Origin: an uncultured Peptoniphilus sp.
Lineage (GTDB): Bacteria > Bacillota > Clostridia > Tissierellales > Peptoniphilaceae
Direction of reading: 5' to 3'
Assembly (NCBI GenBank): GCA_947254665.1
Contig: CAMYEJ010000046.1
Location: 1-9,880, forward strand
DNA length: 9,880 nucleotides
The notes under the pieces are model-generated. The model was not told the DNA's origin and made no database searches. It worked only from the letters and a program-made list of their open reading frames with translations. Each line of letters opens with the position of its first letter. Position 1 is the first letter of the stretch. Position numbers and translations under genes: made by a program. Shown one piece after another: positions 1 to 6,907 of this stretch.

Positions 1-2
1 AA

Positions 3-53
3 CTACAGTGTATAATGTAGGTATAAAATATACTTGTCAAAAATATGCAAGTA
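3..53 (+). promoter_or_regulatory. Overlapping dyads and -10-like box upstream of the small protein/ATPase operon
   Basis: Three imperfectly nested inverted repeats lie in the 80 bases before the first gene. CTACA at 3-7 pairs with TGTAG at 16-20 and encloses a TATAAT box at 11-16. GTATA-AAA-TATAC lies at 21-33. TACTTG at 31-36 pairs with CAAGTA at 48-53. A -35 box matching the TATAAT would fall off the left edge, so the promoter cannot be completed. Dyads over or just after a -10 box are typical of repressor operators. A metal-responsive repressor is inferred only from the genes downstream. Confidence 0.35.
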
Positions 54-82
54 CAAATTTAAAAATAAAAGGAGAGATTATA

Positions 83-358
83 ATGAACAAAAAATTATTA
101 AATTTAGGAGCAGGTCTTTTAGTAGGAGCACTAGGCGGCAAAGTTCTAGCTTCACAAACAGTTAAGAAGATCGCAGTAAACACAGTAGCAGGTGGACTTA
201 AAATAAAAGAATGTTTAGACAAGACTGTTGAAAATGTAAAAGTATCTACTGAAGATATCATCGCTGAAGCTAAAGTTAAAAAAGCTGAAGATGAAAAGAA
301 AGAAGCTGAAAAGAAAGCTGCTTTAGATATCGAAGAAGTTGCTGAAGAAGCAAAATAA
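83..358 (+). CDS. Small membrane-anchored DUF6110-like (PacL-like) protein, putative partner of the P-type ATPase
   Basis: This 91-residue protein probably assists the metal ATPase encoded next. Residues 5-24 form one hydrophobic, glycine-rich helix (G9, G11, G15, G18, G19) after a short MNKK basic start. A middle segment follows (about 25-65) with a TVKKIAVNTVAGGLK stretch and TEDIIAEAK, then a Glu/Lys/Ala-rich, probably coiled, tail to the end. The start at 83 is chosen because GGAG at 71-74 is well spaced; the open frame extends to 8, but that extension has no ribosome binding site. From memory it matches Firmicutes proteins named DUF6110. Its layout also recalls mycobacterial PacL proteins (DUF1490), which have a membrane helix and a Glu/Ala-rich region and precede P-type ATPase genes. 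The Asp/His metal-binding tail of PacL1 is absent here. Co-transcription with the ATPase is likely (15-base gap). The partner role is inference. Confidence 0.75.
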   Translation: MNKKLLNLGAGLLVGALGGKVLASQTVKKIAVNTVAGGLKIKECLDKTVENVKVSTEDIIAEAKVKKAEDEKKEAEKKAALDIEEVAEEAK

Positions 359-373
359 TTTATCTAAAGTAAT

Positions 374-2449
374 ATGATAGCAAGTATTGCTAGCAGAACC
401 CTTGGCAGATGCCGTTTCAACTACGAAGGCGTCATCAAGGATTCTGATGTAAACAAGATTAAGTACAAAGTTGAACAATTAGAAGGGGTTAAATTTTGCA
501 AAGTTTCACCCCTTGCAAATTCAATCATTGTAAACTATGAAGAAGAATATCTACCTAAGGTTGCAAGATTTATAATGGATCTTGACTTAGATGAGCTAGC
601 AGATTTTGAAATCGATGATGCAGACTTCGTGCCTCAAGAAGAAAGAGAACTCTTCCATATCTTGCGTGATGCAATGTATAGAAGAATCTTCTTTGCTCAT
701 ATCTTGCCAATGCCACTTAGACCAATCGGAATTGTCATAAAAGCTATTCCATACATCAAGGCTGGACTTAAGAGCCTAAGAGAAGGCAAACTAAACGTAA
801 GCGTGCTAGATGCGACAGCAATCGGAGTTTCAATCGTAGATGGTGAATTTGGAGATGCAGGCAACATCATGTTCCTACTTGGACTTGGTGAAGAACTCGA
901 AGAATACACCCTTAAGAAATCAAAAGAAAATCTAGCCCAATCACTTAAACTAAATGTAGATAAAGTATTCGTAGTAGATGGAGAAGAAAAGTATCTAAAG
1001 AAACTTGAAGATGTAGAAATCGGAGATCTTGTAGAAGTAAATATGGGATACACCATCCCTGTTGACGGAGAAATTACAAGAGGATTCGGAATGGTAAATG
1101 AAGCTTCATTAACAGGAGAATCACTTCCAGTTAAGAAGACTGAAGGTAGCACAGTATTCGCTGGAACTGCACTAGAAGAAGGAGCAATACTCGTTAAGAC
1201 TAAGAAAAAATACGATGATTCAAGAATCAACCATATAATTGAACTCCTCGGCGAAAGCGAAAAGAATAAATCATTAGCTGAAAAGAAAGCAGAATCCATA
1301 GCAGATTCCATAGTTAAGTATTCATTCTTAGGAGCTGCAGCCACCTATCTACTAACCAGGGACTTTATAAAGGCAAAATCATTCTTGATGGTAGACTTTT
1401 CATGTGCCCTAAAACTTACTATACCAATAGCAACCATGAAGGCAATATCATCCGCATCAGAAAGAGAAATCTTAGTAAAAGGCGGAAGATATTTAGAAAA
1501 GCTTGCCCAAGCAGATTCAATAATATTTGACAAGACAGGCACACTTACCAAATCTGAACCAACAGTGGAAAAGGTAATAGCATTCTATGAACACGACGAA
1601 GACGAATGTCTAAGAATAGCAGCATGTCTAGAAGAACATTTCCCACACTCTATTGCAAATGCGGTAGTAAAAGCAGCTAGAGACAAAAATTTAAAACATG
1701 ATGAAATGCATTCAAAACCAGAGTATATAGTTGCCCACGGAATAAGATCCAAGATAGAAGACAAAGAAGCGCTCATAGGATCAGCACACTTTATATTAGA
1801 AGACGAAAAGATTAAGATAGACAAAGCACAAAAGAAGAAAATCGAAGAGCTAAAAGAAGATTATTCACTTCTATATCTAGCATACGATGAAAAACTAATA
1901 GCAGTCATCTGTATCGACGACCCAGTCCGTGAAGATGCTAAGTACACAATAGATGCACTACGCGCACTAGGATTTAAGAGAATAGCTATGCTTACAGGAG
2001 ACGCAGAGAACTCCGCAAGAGCAGTAGCAGAAAAACTCGAACTAGATTATTATGAGTCACAAGTTCGCCCAGAAGATAAGAAGAACTATGTAGACAAAGA
2101 AAAAGCAATGGGCAGAACAGTGGTAATGATCGGAGATGGAATCAACGACTCCATAGCTCTATCCTCAGCAGACGTAGGAATCTCTATGCACGCTGGAGCA
2201 GATATAGCAAAGGAAATCGCAGATATCTCAATCAAATCCGACTCACTAAAAGAATTAGTCGATGTTATAAAGATAGCCAAAGCACTAGACAAGAGAGTCC
2301 ACAGAAACTACAGAGAAATCATAAGCTTCAACGGAACTCTAATAGTCCTAGGAGTGCTTGGATATTTGACCAACACTAACTCAGCATTCCTACACAATGC
2401 ATCTACAGTAGCAATAGCAGGAAGAAATATGAGGGATTATAGAATTTAA
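374..2449 (+). CDS. P1B-type heavy-metal-translocating ATPase with atypical metal-site motif
   Basis: An ATP-driven cation pump of the inner membrane, 691 residues. Residues 8-75 look like a degenerate HMA-type domain without CxxC. The actuator motif TGES is at 247-250, the phosphorylation motif DKTGT at 386-390 (Asp386), the P1B-specific HP motif in FPHS at 423-426, TGD at 541-543 and GDGIND at 587-592. Membrane helices lie around 110-170, 312-360 and 648-690. In the metal-binding helix the usual CPC is replaced by F342-S343-C344, followed by ALKLTIP. The last helix carries HNASTVAIA. These features place it in the metal (P1B) class but outside the classic Cu (CPC) and Zn/Cd (CPC plus CxxC) types, nearer the SPC-like or CtpC-type pumps. 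The metal cannot be named; Mn, Fe, Zn or Co remain possible. The start at 374 has only a weak AAAG upstream, so translation may depend on the gene before it. A terminator follows closely. Confidence 0.9.
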   Translation: MIASIASRTLGRCRFNYEGVIKDSDVNKIKYKVEQLEGVKFCKVSPLANSIIVNYEEEYLPKVARFIMDLDLDELADFEIDDADFVPQEERELFHILRDAMYRRIFFAHILPMPLRPIGIVIKAIPYIKAGLKSLREGKLNVSVLDATAIGVSIVDGEFGDAGNIMFLLGLGEELEEYTLKKSKENLAQSLKLNVDKVFVVDGEEKYLKKLEDVEIGDLVEVNMGYTIPVDGEITRGFGMVNEASLTGESLPVKKTEGSTVFAGTALEEGAILVKTKKKYDDSRINHIIELLGESEKNKSLAEKKAESIADSIVKYSFLGAAATYLLTRDFIKAKSFLMVDFSCALKLTIPIATMKAISSASEREILVKGGRYLEKLAQADSIIFDKTGTLTKSEPTVEKVIAFYEHDEDECLRIAACLEEHFPHSIANAVVKAARDKNLKHDEMHSKPEYIVAHGIRSKIEDKEALIGSAHFILEDEKIKIDKAQKKKIEELKEDYSLLYLAYDEKLIAVICIDDPVREDAKYTIDALRALGFKRIAMLTGDAENSARAVAEKLELDYYESQVRPEDKKNYVDKEKAMGRTVVMIGDGINDSIALSSADVGISMHAGADIAKEIADISIKSDSLKELVDVIKIAKALDKRVHRNYREIISFNGTLIVLGVLGYLTNTNSAFLHNASTVAIAGRNMRDYRI

Positions 2450-2462
2450 GAAAATTAATTTT

Positions 2463-2494
2463 ACCAGAGGCGAATAAATCGTCTCTGGTTTTTT
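2463..2494 (+). terminator. Rho-independent terminator of the ATPase operon
   Basis: ACCAGAGGCGA at 2463-2473 pairs with TCGTCTCTGGT at 2479-2489 (11 pairs, one G-U) around a five-base loop. A run of six T ends at 2494. It lies 13 bases after the ATPase stop. Confidence 0.93.
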
Positions 2495-2536
2495 ATTATA
2501 ATTTTTAAAAAATGGGCATATTATATATAATGAAAT

Positions 2537-2550
2537 GGGGTGATATTTTG
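2537..2550 (+). promoter_or_regulatory. Ribosome binding site deciding a TTG start for the TetR gene
   Basis: GGGGTGAT at 2537-2544 closely matches the GGAGGTGAT complement of the 16S tail and sits a few bases before TTG at 2548. The upstream in-frame ATGs at 2512 and 2530 have no such site. Confidence 0.65.
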
Positions 2551-3150
2551 GCTAAGAATTATACAAAAGATTTGATTAGAAAAGAATTTATAAACCTTTT
2601 AAATAAAAAACCTCTTCACAATGTAACTGTGACTGAACTTGCTAGAAATTGTAGTATTGAAAGGAAGACATTCTACTATCACTATGAAAATTTAACGGAG
2701 CTAGTTAAAGAAATTTTCCAAGAAGAGCTATTAGTGGTGGTGGATGAGTTTAATGAAACTCTATCTTGGGAAGATAGTTTTGTACTTGCTGCGAAGTTTA
2801 TTCTTGAAAATAAAAAAGCTATTAAACATTTGTACCAATCCGATTATAAGGATGATGTTGAAAAATATGTGTTTTCTATTGCTGGTGAAATCATGAATAA
2901 GTATGTTGACCTTGTGTCTGAAGATACAAAGGCAAAGGAAGTAGACAAGAGACTTATTGCATACTTTTACCAATGTGCTCTAAGTAGTGCTCTTATTCAG
3001 TGGGTAGCTACGGATATGAAGTCTGATCCTGCCATTATGACGGAAAGAATTGGTAAACTTATGGATGGAAATATACTCTTATCTTTGAAAAGAAGCGAAA
3101 ATTTAGAAAACACTACAGATACTTTTACACAATATATTGACCTTGTGTAA
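2548..3150 (+). CDS. TetR/AcrR-family transcriptional regulator
   Basis: A DNA-binding repressor-type protein of 200 residues if TTG at 2548 is used. The N-terminal helix-turn-helix is clear: TVTELARNCSIERKTFYYHY at about residues 27-46 is the TetR signature, with the Tyr-Tyr-His-Tyr recognition end. The rest (about 55-200) is a helical ligand-binding domain without a recognisable ligand signature. Overall it resembles the DhaS-like group of short TetR proteins. Two TATAAT boxes (2497-2502 and 2526-2531) lie upstream, neither with a good -35, so its promoter is uncertain. It reads toward the oleate hydratase gene 96 bases downstream, which makes that gene its likeliest target, with a fatty acid as possible inducer. 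Target and inducer are inference from position. An ATG start at 2530 or 2512 would add 6 or 12 residues. Confidence 0.88.
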   Translation: MAKNYTKDLIRKEFINLLNKKPLHNVTVTELARNCSIERKTFYYHYENLTELVKEIFQEELLVVVDEFNETLSWEDSFVLAAKFILENKKAIKHLYQSDYKDDVEKYVFSIAGEIMNKYVDLVSEDTKAKEVDKRLIAYFYQCALSSALIQWVATDMKSDPAIMTERIGKLMDGNILLSLKRSENLENTTDTFTQYIDLV

Positions 3151-3219
3151 AATTTACTCAAGTCCTAAGTTTTGGGAAATGAAATCACTCTTTAAAAATG
3201 TTTTAATGTATTTAGAAGA

Positions 3220-3234
3220 AAAAATTAAATTTTT
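3220..3234 (+). promoter_or_regulatory. AT-only palindrome abutting the ribosome binding site of the oleate hydratase gene
   Basis: AAAAATT-A-AATTTTT is a perfect 15-base palindrome ending one base before the AAGGAGG at 3235-3241. It could be an operator for the neighbouring TetR protein. Because it is made only of A and T in AT-rich DNA, chance is a serious alternative. No convincing -35/-10 pair was found in 3151-3219; TTGGGA at 3172-3177 is a weak -35 candidate. Confidence 0.2.
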
Positions 3235-3246
3235 AAGGAGGATATT

Positions 3247-5040
3247 ATGAAACTTAAAACTTATGATGAAAGATTAACATTAACCAATGGAGATTTTCAA
3301 AGTTTGGTTAAGGCTAGAAAGCCAGAAGGTATTGAAAAGAAACAAGCATACTTAATCGGCACTGGTATTGCATCATTAACTGCAGCATGTTTTTTAATTA
3401 GAGATGCTCATATGGAAGGTAAGAAGATAACATTTCTAGAACAAATGGATATTCCTGGTGGTTCTCTTGATGGCAACTACATGGAAACTAGAGGTTATGT
3501 TGCTCGTGGTGGTAGGGAAACCGGAGCTCACTTTGAATGTTTGTGGGACATATGGAGTTCAATTCCAAGTCTTGAAGATCCAGAAATGAGCATATTGGAT
3601 TCATATTTCTATACCAACTACGACGATCCAAACTACAGTAACTGTCGTATAACTCACAAACAAGGGCAACGCTACGACGATGGCAAATTTAATCTAACCG
3701 ATAGTCAAGTACAAGAAATTGCAAAACTTTGCTTGACAAGGGATGAAGATCTACAAGATTTAGCAATTGATGAAGTATTTTCAAAAGGGCTTTTAAATTC
3801 AGATTTCTGGACATATTGGAGAACTATGTTTGCTTTTGAAAATTGGCACTCAGCACTCGAAATGAAACTTTACTTAAATCGTTTTATCCACCATGTGGGA
3901 GGTTTAACAAATCTATCTGCTCTAAGATTTACAAAATACGACCAATATAATTCAATCGTAAGACCGATGGTCAAGTATCTTGAAGACCACAGTTGCAATT
4001 TTAGATACAATACCAAGGTTACAGATGTGGATTTTGAAATCTCAGAAAGCAGAAAGGTCGCAACTAAGATCATCGCAGAAGATAAGAACGGAAATGACAA
4101 GTCAATCGATCTTACAGAAAATGATTTACTATTTATTACCAACGGCTCCATGACAGAAAATTCAAGCTATGGCAATGACAACACTGCTGCTGAACTTAGC
4201 GACGAACAAACAGGCTGCTGGGAAATGTGGAGAAACATCGCGAAAAAATCTAATGACTTCGGAAATCCAGAAGCATTTTGCTCCGACGTTGAAAAAAGCA
4301 ATTGGGAATCTTGCACAGTAACTTGTCACGACGATTCAGTTCCAAAATATATTGAAAAAATAACTAAGAGAAGTCCTTATGGTGGTAAGACTGTAACTGG
4401 AGGTATTGTAACCTGTGTTGACTCAAGTTGGTTGATGTCTTGGACCATCAATAGACAAGGTCAATATCCAGATCAACCAGAAAATGATGTAGTTGTGTGG
4501 GTGTATGGACTATTCACCGATGTTGAAGGCGACTACATTAAGAAGAAGATGAGAGACTGCACCGGTAAAGAAATAACAAAAGAATGGCTATACCATATGG
4601 GAGTGCCTGTAAATGAAATTGACAGACTCGCAGAAACTTGTACAGCAGTACCAGTAATGATGCCATATATAACATCTCAATTCATGCCAAGAAAATTTGG
4701 CGACAGACCATATGTTGTTCCAAAGGGTGGAGTGAACTTTGCATTCCTAGGTCAATTTGCAGAAACATTGGACAATCCTGGTAGAGATACAGTATTTACA
4801 ACAGAATATTCAGGAAGAACAGCTATGGAAGCAGTATACGTACTATGCGGAGTTGAAAAATCTGTGCCAGAAGTATTTGCATCAAGATATGATATAAGAT
4901 ACTTATTAAACGCACTGGTTGCACTATCCGATGGCAGAAAACCTGAACTTCCATTAAATGCTATTGAAAAGATGAAGCTATCTAAGCATATCAAAGGAAC
5001 AGAAATAGAAGATATGTTGAAGGAATTTAATATTATTTAA
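3247..5040 (+). CDS. ohyA: Oleate hydratase (FAD-dependent fatty acid double-bond hydratase)
   Basis: Adds water to the cis-9 double bond of unsaturated fatty acids such as oleate, giving 10-hydroxy acids (EC 4.2.1.53). The 597-residue length matches the family (about 590). The FAD-binding Rossmann motif is AYLIGTGIASLTAA at 34-47 (GxGxxxL). GGSLDG at 71-76 and the family signature RGGRETGAHFECLWD at 87-101 follow; this segment holds the conserved flavin-site Glu (E91). The substrate-side motif KYDQYNSI lies at 230-237 and supplies the conserved Tyr. No signal peptide or membrane segment is present, so the enzyme is cytosolic or peripheral. The start is firm: AAGGAGG at 3235-3241, six bases before ATG. 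In Staphylococcus and Streptococcus this enzyme is known to blunt toxic host unsaturated fatty acids, and the TetR gene just upstream suggests induced expression. Some older annotations call it a myosin-cross-reactive antigen. Confidence 0.96.
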   Translation: MKLKTYDERLTLTNGDFQSLVKARKPEGIEKKQAYLIGTGIASLTAACFLIRDAHMEGKKITFLEQMDIPGGSLDGNYMETRGYVARGGRETGAHFECLWDIWSSIPSLEDPEMSILDSYFYTNYDDPNYSNCRITHKQGQRYDDGKFNLTDSQVQEIAKLCLTRDEDLQDLAIDEVFSKGLLNSDFWTYWRTMFAFENWHSALEMKLYLNRFIHHVGGLTNLSALRFTKYDQYNSIVRPMVKYLEDHSCNFRYNTKVTDVDFEISESRKVATKIIAEDKNGNDKSIDLTENDLLFITNGSMTENSSYGNDNTAAELSDEQTGCWEMWRNIAKKSNDFGNPEAFCSDVEKSNWESCTVTCHDDSVPKYIEKITKRSPYGGKTVTGGIVTCVDSSWLMSWTINRQGQYPDQPENDVVVWVYGLFTDVEGDYIKKKMRDCTGKEITKEWLYHMGVPVNEIDRLAETCTAVPVMMPYITSQFMPRKFGDRPYVVPKGGVNFAFLGQFAETLDNPGRDTVFTTEYSGRTAMEAVYVLCGVEKSVPEVFASRYDIRYLLNALVALSDGRKPELPLNAIEKMKLSKHIKGTEIEDMLKEFNII

Positions 5041-5060
5041 AAAAAGATAATTAGATTAAA

Positions 5061-5082
5061 AAAAGGGACCCAGGTCCCTTTT
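5061..5082. terminator. Bidirectional terminator between converging operons
   Basis: AAAAGGGAC at 5061-5069 pairs with GTCCCTTTT at 5074-5082 around a CCAG loop. T-rich tails exist on both strands: toward AATTTTTA on +, and seven T in a row on -. It ends both the oleate hydratase transcript and the converging aminotransferase operon. Confidence 0.93.
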
Positions 5083-5087
5083 AATTT

Positions 5088-6131
5088 TTATACTCTGAAA
5101 GAATTAACAATTTCTGCGACATAGCTCATTTCTTTTTCTGAATATCTCTGATCACATGGAAGAGATAGTATATTTTCATAAATATACTGAGCTTCTTTAT
5201 TTTCTAATTCTTTCTCAGTGTTATGAGCTGTCCAAAAGATCTTAGGTTGAATGTTATTTTTTAGAATATAATCAAAGAATTTGTCTCTTTCTTTTACAAA
5301 TATTGTAAAATGACTTGGCACGTCTCCTTCTTTAAGCTCAAAGATGGCATGAACTAGTTCATTGTTTATTTTGTCATAGAGATACTTATAATTAGTTCTT
5401 CTCTTATCAATTATTCTCTCAACATCCATATGTTTCATTGTATATATAGAATTTTCATCTGATTTTTGAGAGTCAAATATCTCTCTTAACATATATTCAG
5501 CTTGCCAAAAATATTTTCTTGCTAATTCTGGATCTGATTGTCCGAATTTTTCGATATTGTGTCTTAGTTTAAGATGTTCATCGGAAATTTCTTTTTGTTT
5601 TGCTACAAATTTATCATTTCTTTTAAGAGCAAATCCTCCAGCATCAACGTTGATCCATTTTCTTAGGGAGCCTGCAATATAATCTGCATATGGACTCATG
5701 CCTCCATTTGAAAAGACTGAGTGCGTTGCATCTTCTACTACGATTTTACCAAGACTTTTAGCGTATTTAATTTTTTCAACGTCATATCTTACGAAACCAA
5801 AATATCCGCATATGAGCATTACATCACAGTTTTCAATTGATTCGTCTATTAAAATTGGCTTTAGATTTTTATCTACATCGTAATAGTTTATTTCACAATT
5901 ATTTTTCTTAAATGGGGCGACTACTGTTTCGCAGGTGTATAGAGGTATATATGCTTTTAAGGGTCTATTCATAGTTTTTATGATATCTTCTAAAACTATA
6001 TTTATGCCACATCTACCACTCATCATATATAGTAATTCGCCATCTCCGATATATTTGTCTAAATAATTTATTTCTTCGCAAGTTGTGTCTACTTGCGAAA
6101 AAACATCTCCTATTAATACTTTATCAACCAT
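5088..6131 (-). CDS. DegT/DnrJ/EryC1/StrS-type PLP-dependent aminotransferase-like protein
   Basis: A fold-type I PLP enzyme of 347 residues, likely cytosolic. Visible landmarks are SGRCGI at 38-43 (phosphate-binding start of the large domain), PLYTCETVVAPF at 63-74 (sheet that positions the cofactor), VEDATHS at 132-138 with Asp134 expected to pair with the PLP ring nitrogen, and SLRKW at 155-159 with Lys158 the likely Schiff-base lysine. The C-terminal SLPCDQRYSEKEM at 323-335 matches the usual family end. Most DegT proteins transfer an amino group to a keto-sugar. No sugar genes are nearby, so the substrate is open and the DegT fold may serve another reaction. It is the last gene of the operon. 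Its start overlaps the creatininase-family gene by eight bases with only a weak ribosome binding site, which points to translational coupling. Confidence 0.85.
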   Translation of the reverse strand: MVDKVLIGDVFSQVDTTCEEINYLDKYIGDGELLYMMSGRCGINIVLEDIIKTMNRPLKAYIPLYTCETVVAPFKKNNCEINYYDVDKNLKPILIDESIENCDVMLICGYFGFVRYDVEKIKYAKSLGKIVVEDATHSVFSNGGMSPYADYIAGSLRKWINVDAGGFALKRNDKFVAKQKEISDEHLKLRHNIEKFGQSDPELARKYFWQAEYMLREIFDSQKSDENSIYTMKHMDVERIIDKRRTNYKYLYDKINNELVHAIFELKEGDVPSHFTIFVKERDKFFDYILKNNIQPKIFWTAHNTEKELENKEAQYIYENILSLPCDQRYSEKEMSYVAEIVNSFRV

Positions 6132-6879
6132 TTATCTTAGAAAACTCTTTCAAAAAATCTTTGATATAGTCTATGACCATTTCAAGCATTTCTTCACCAT
6201 ATTCATAGGTAGAATCGGCTGGATCATCTGGTCCAAACCATCCTGTTTTAACTATTTCGCTAACTTTTTTAGGAATCTTTACAGTTCCGCCTTTGAAATC
6301 AAGGGCTGAAATATTTCTATAATTTAAATTATCTGACATTTTTATTATTTTTTGTTCAAAAAGTCTATCTAGTTTTACTAAATCTTTATTAATATATAAT
6401 ATGGCTGATGTTTCTTGACCGCCTGCATGTCCACCTTTGAATTTTGGATTTAAATCTCCAGCTAATGACCACCAGTCGATGATAGCTATTAGACATTCTT
6501 TTTCACTATTAATTTCTAGAGCGGCTCTATCTATTGCAGGGCTATTGCCACCGTGACCATTTATTACAAGGATTTTCTTGAATCCGTGGGAATTTATTCC
6601 TGTTAATATTTTATATATTACTGAATAAAATACATCGTATCCTAGGTTAATTGTTCCTGGGAAATCTTCATGATGTGGACATATTCCGTAAGGAATTGTA
6701 GGAAATACCACCACATCTTCGCTATCGATTCTATCTGCTAAATACTCTGGTATCATAAAATCGGTACCCAATGGATTTTGAGGTCCATGGTTTTCCAATG
6801 ATCCTACTGGAAGTATAGCGATTTTTTCAGATCTATTTAGTTCTTCAACTTCTTGCCAAGATAAGTTTTTAATTTTCAT
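6124..6879 (-). CDS. Creatininase-family metal-dependent amidohydrolase
   Basis: A 251-residue hydrolase of the creatininase fold, normally a cytosolic oligomer with one or two divalent metals. Motifs in order are GSLENHGPQNPLGTD at 26-40 (Glu29, His31 and Asp40 as likely metal ligands), PYGICPHHEDFPGTI at 63-77, NGHGGN at 107-112 (His109) and GGHAGGQETS at 149-158 (Glu156). Known members cut creatinine or formamido-pyrimidine intermediates, or trim a peptide in mycofactocin maturation (MftE). No mycofactocin, flavin or creatine genes are visible here, so the true substrate is unknown; an amide or cyclic amide is the inference. AAGGAG at 6885-6890 supports the start. The gene follows the transporter by 28 bases and overlaps the aminotransferase by eight, so uptake, hydrolysis and the PLP step are probably co-expressed. 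Confidence 0.88.
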   Translation of the reverse strand: MKIKNLSWQEVEELNRSEKIAILPVGSLENHGPQNPLGTDFMIPEYLADRIDSEDVVVFPTIPYGICPHHEDFPGTINLGYDVFYSVIYKILTGINSHGFKKILVINGHGGNSPAIDRAALEINSEKECLIAIIDWWSLAGDLNPKFKGGHAGGQETSAILYINKDLVKLDRLFEQKIIKMSDNLNYRNISALDFKGGTVKIPKKVSEIVKTGWFGPDDPADSTYEYGEEMLEMVIDYIKDFLKEFSKING

Positions 6880-6907
6880 TTTATCTCCTTATACTATTTC
6901 TACAATT

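Noticed and set aside
4..12. TACAGTGTA as a CopY-type operator (TACAnnTGTA)
   Set aside because: The spacing is one base short of the consensus and the ATPase lacks copper-type motifs, so a copper operator is not supported.
8..82. Upstream extension of the first small gene
   Set aside because: The extra 25 residues run through the dyads and the -10-like box and lack a ribosome binding site, while ATG 83 has a good one.
697..1344. 215-codon open frame antisense to the P-type ATPase
   Set aside because: It lies wholly opposite a gene with intact catalytic motifs, has a low-complexity Ser/Pro-rich product and no ribosome binding site; it reflects codon bias of the true gene.
2512..2547. ATG starts at 2512 and 2530 for the TetR gene
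   Set aside because: Neither has a ribosome binding site, and the 2530 ATG overlaps a TATAAT box; the TTG at 2548 has a strong site and gives the normal family N-terminus.
3870..4151. 93-codon frame antisense to oleate hydratase
   Set aside because: It lies inside a strongly conserved enzyme gene, has no ribosome binding site and no recognisable product.
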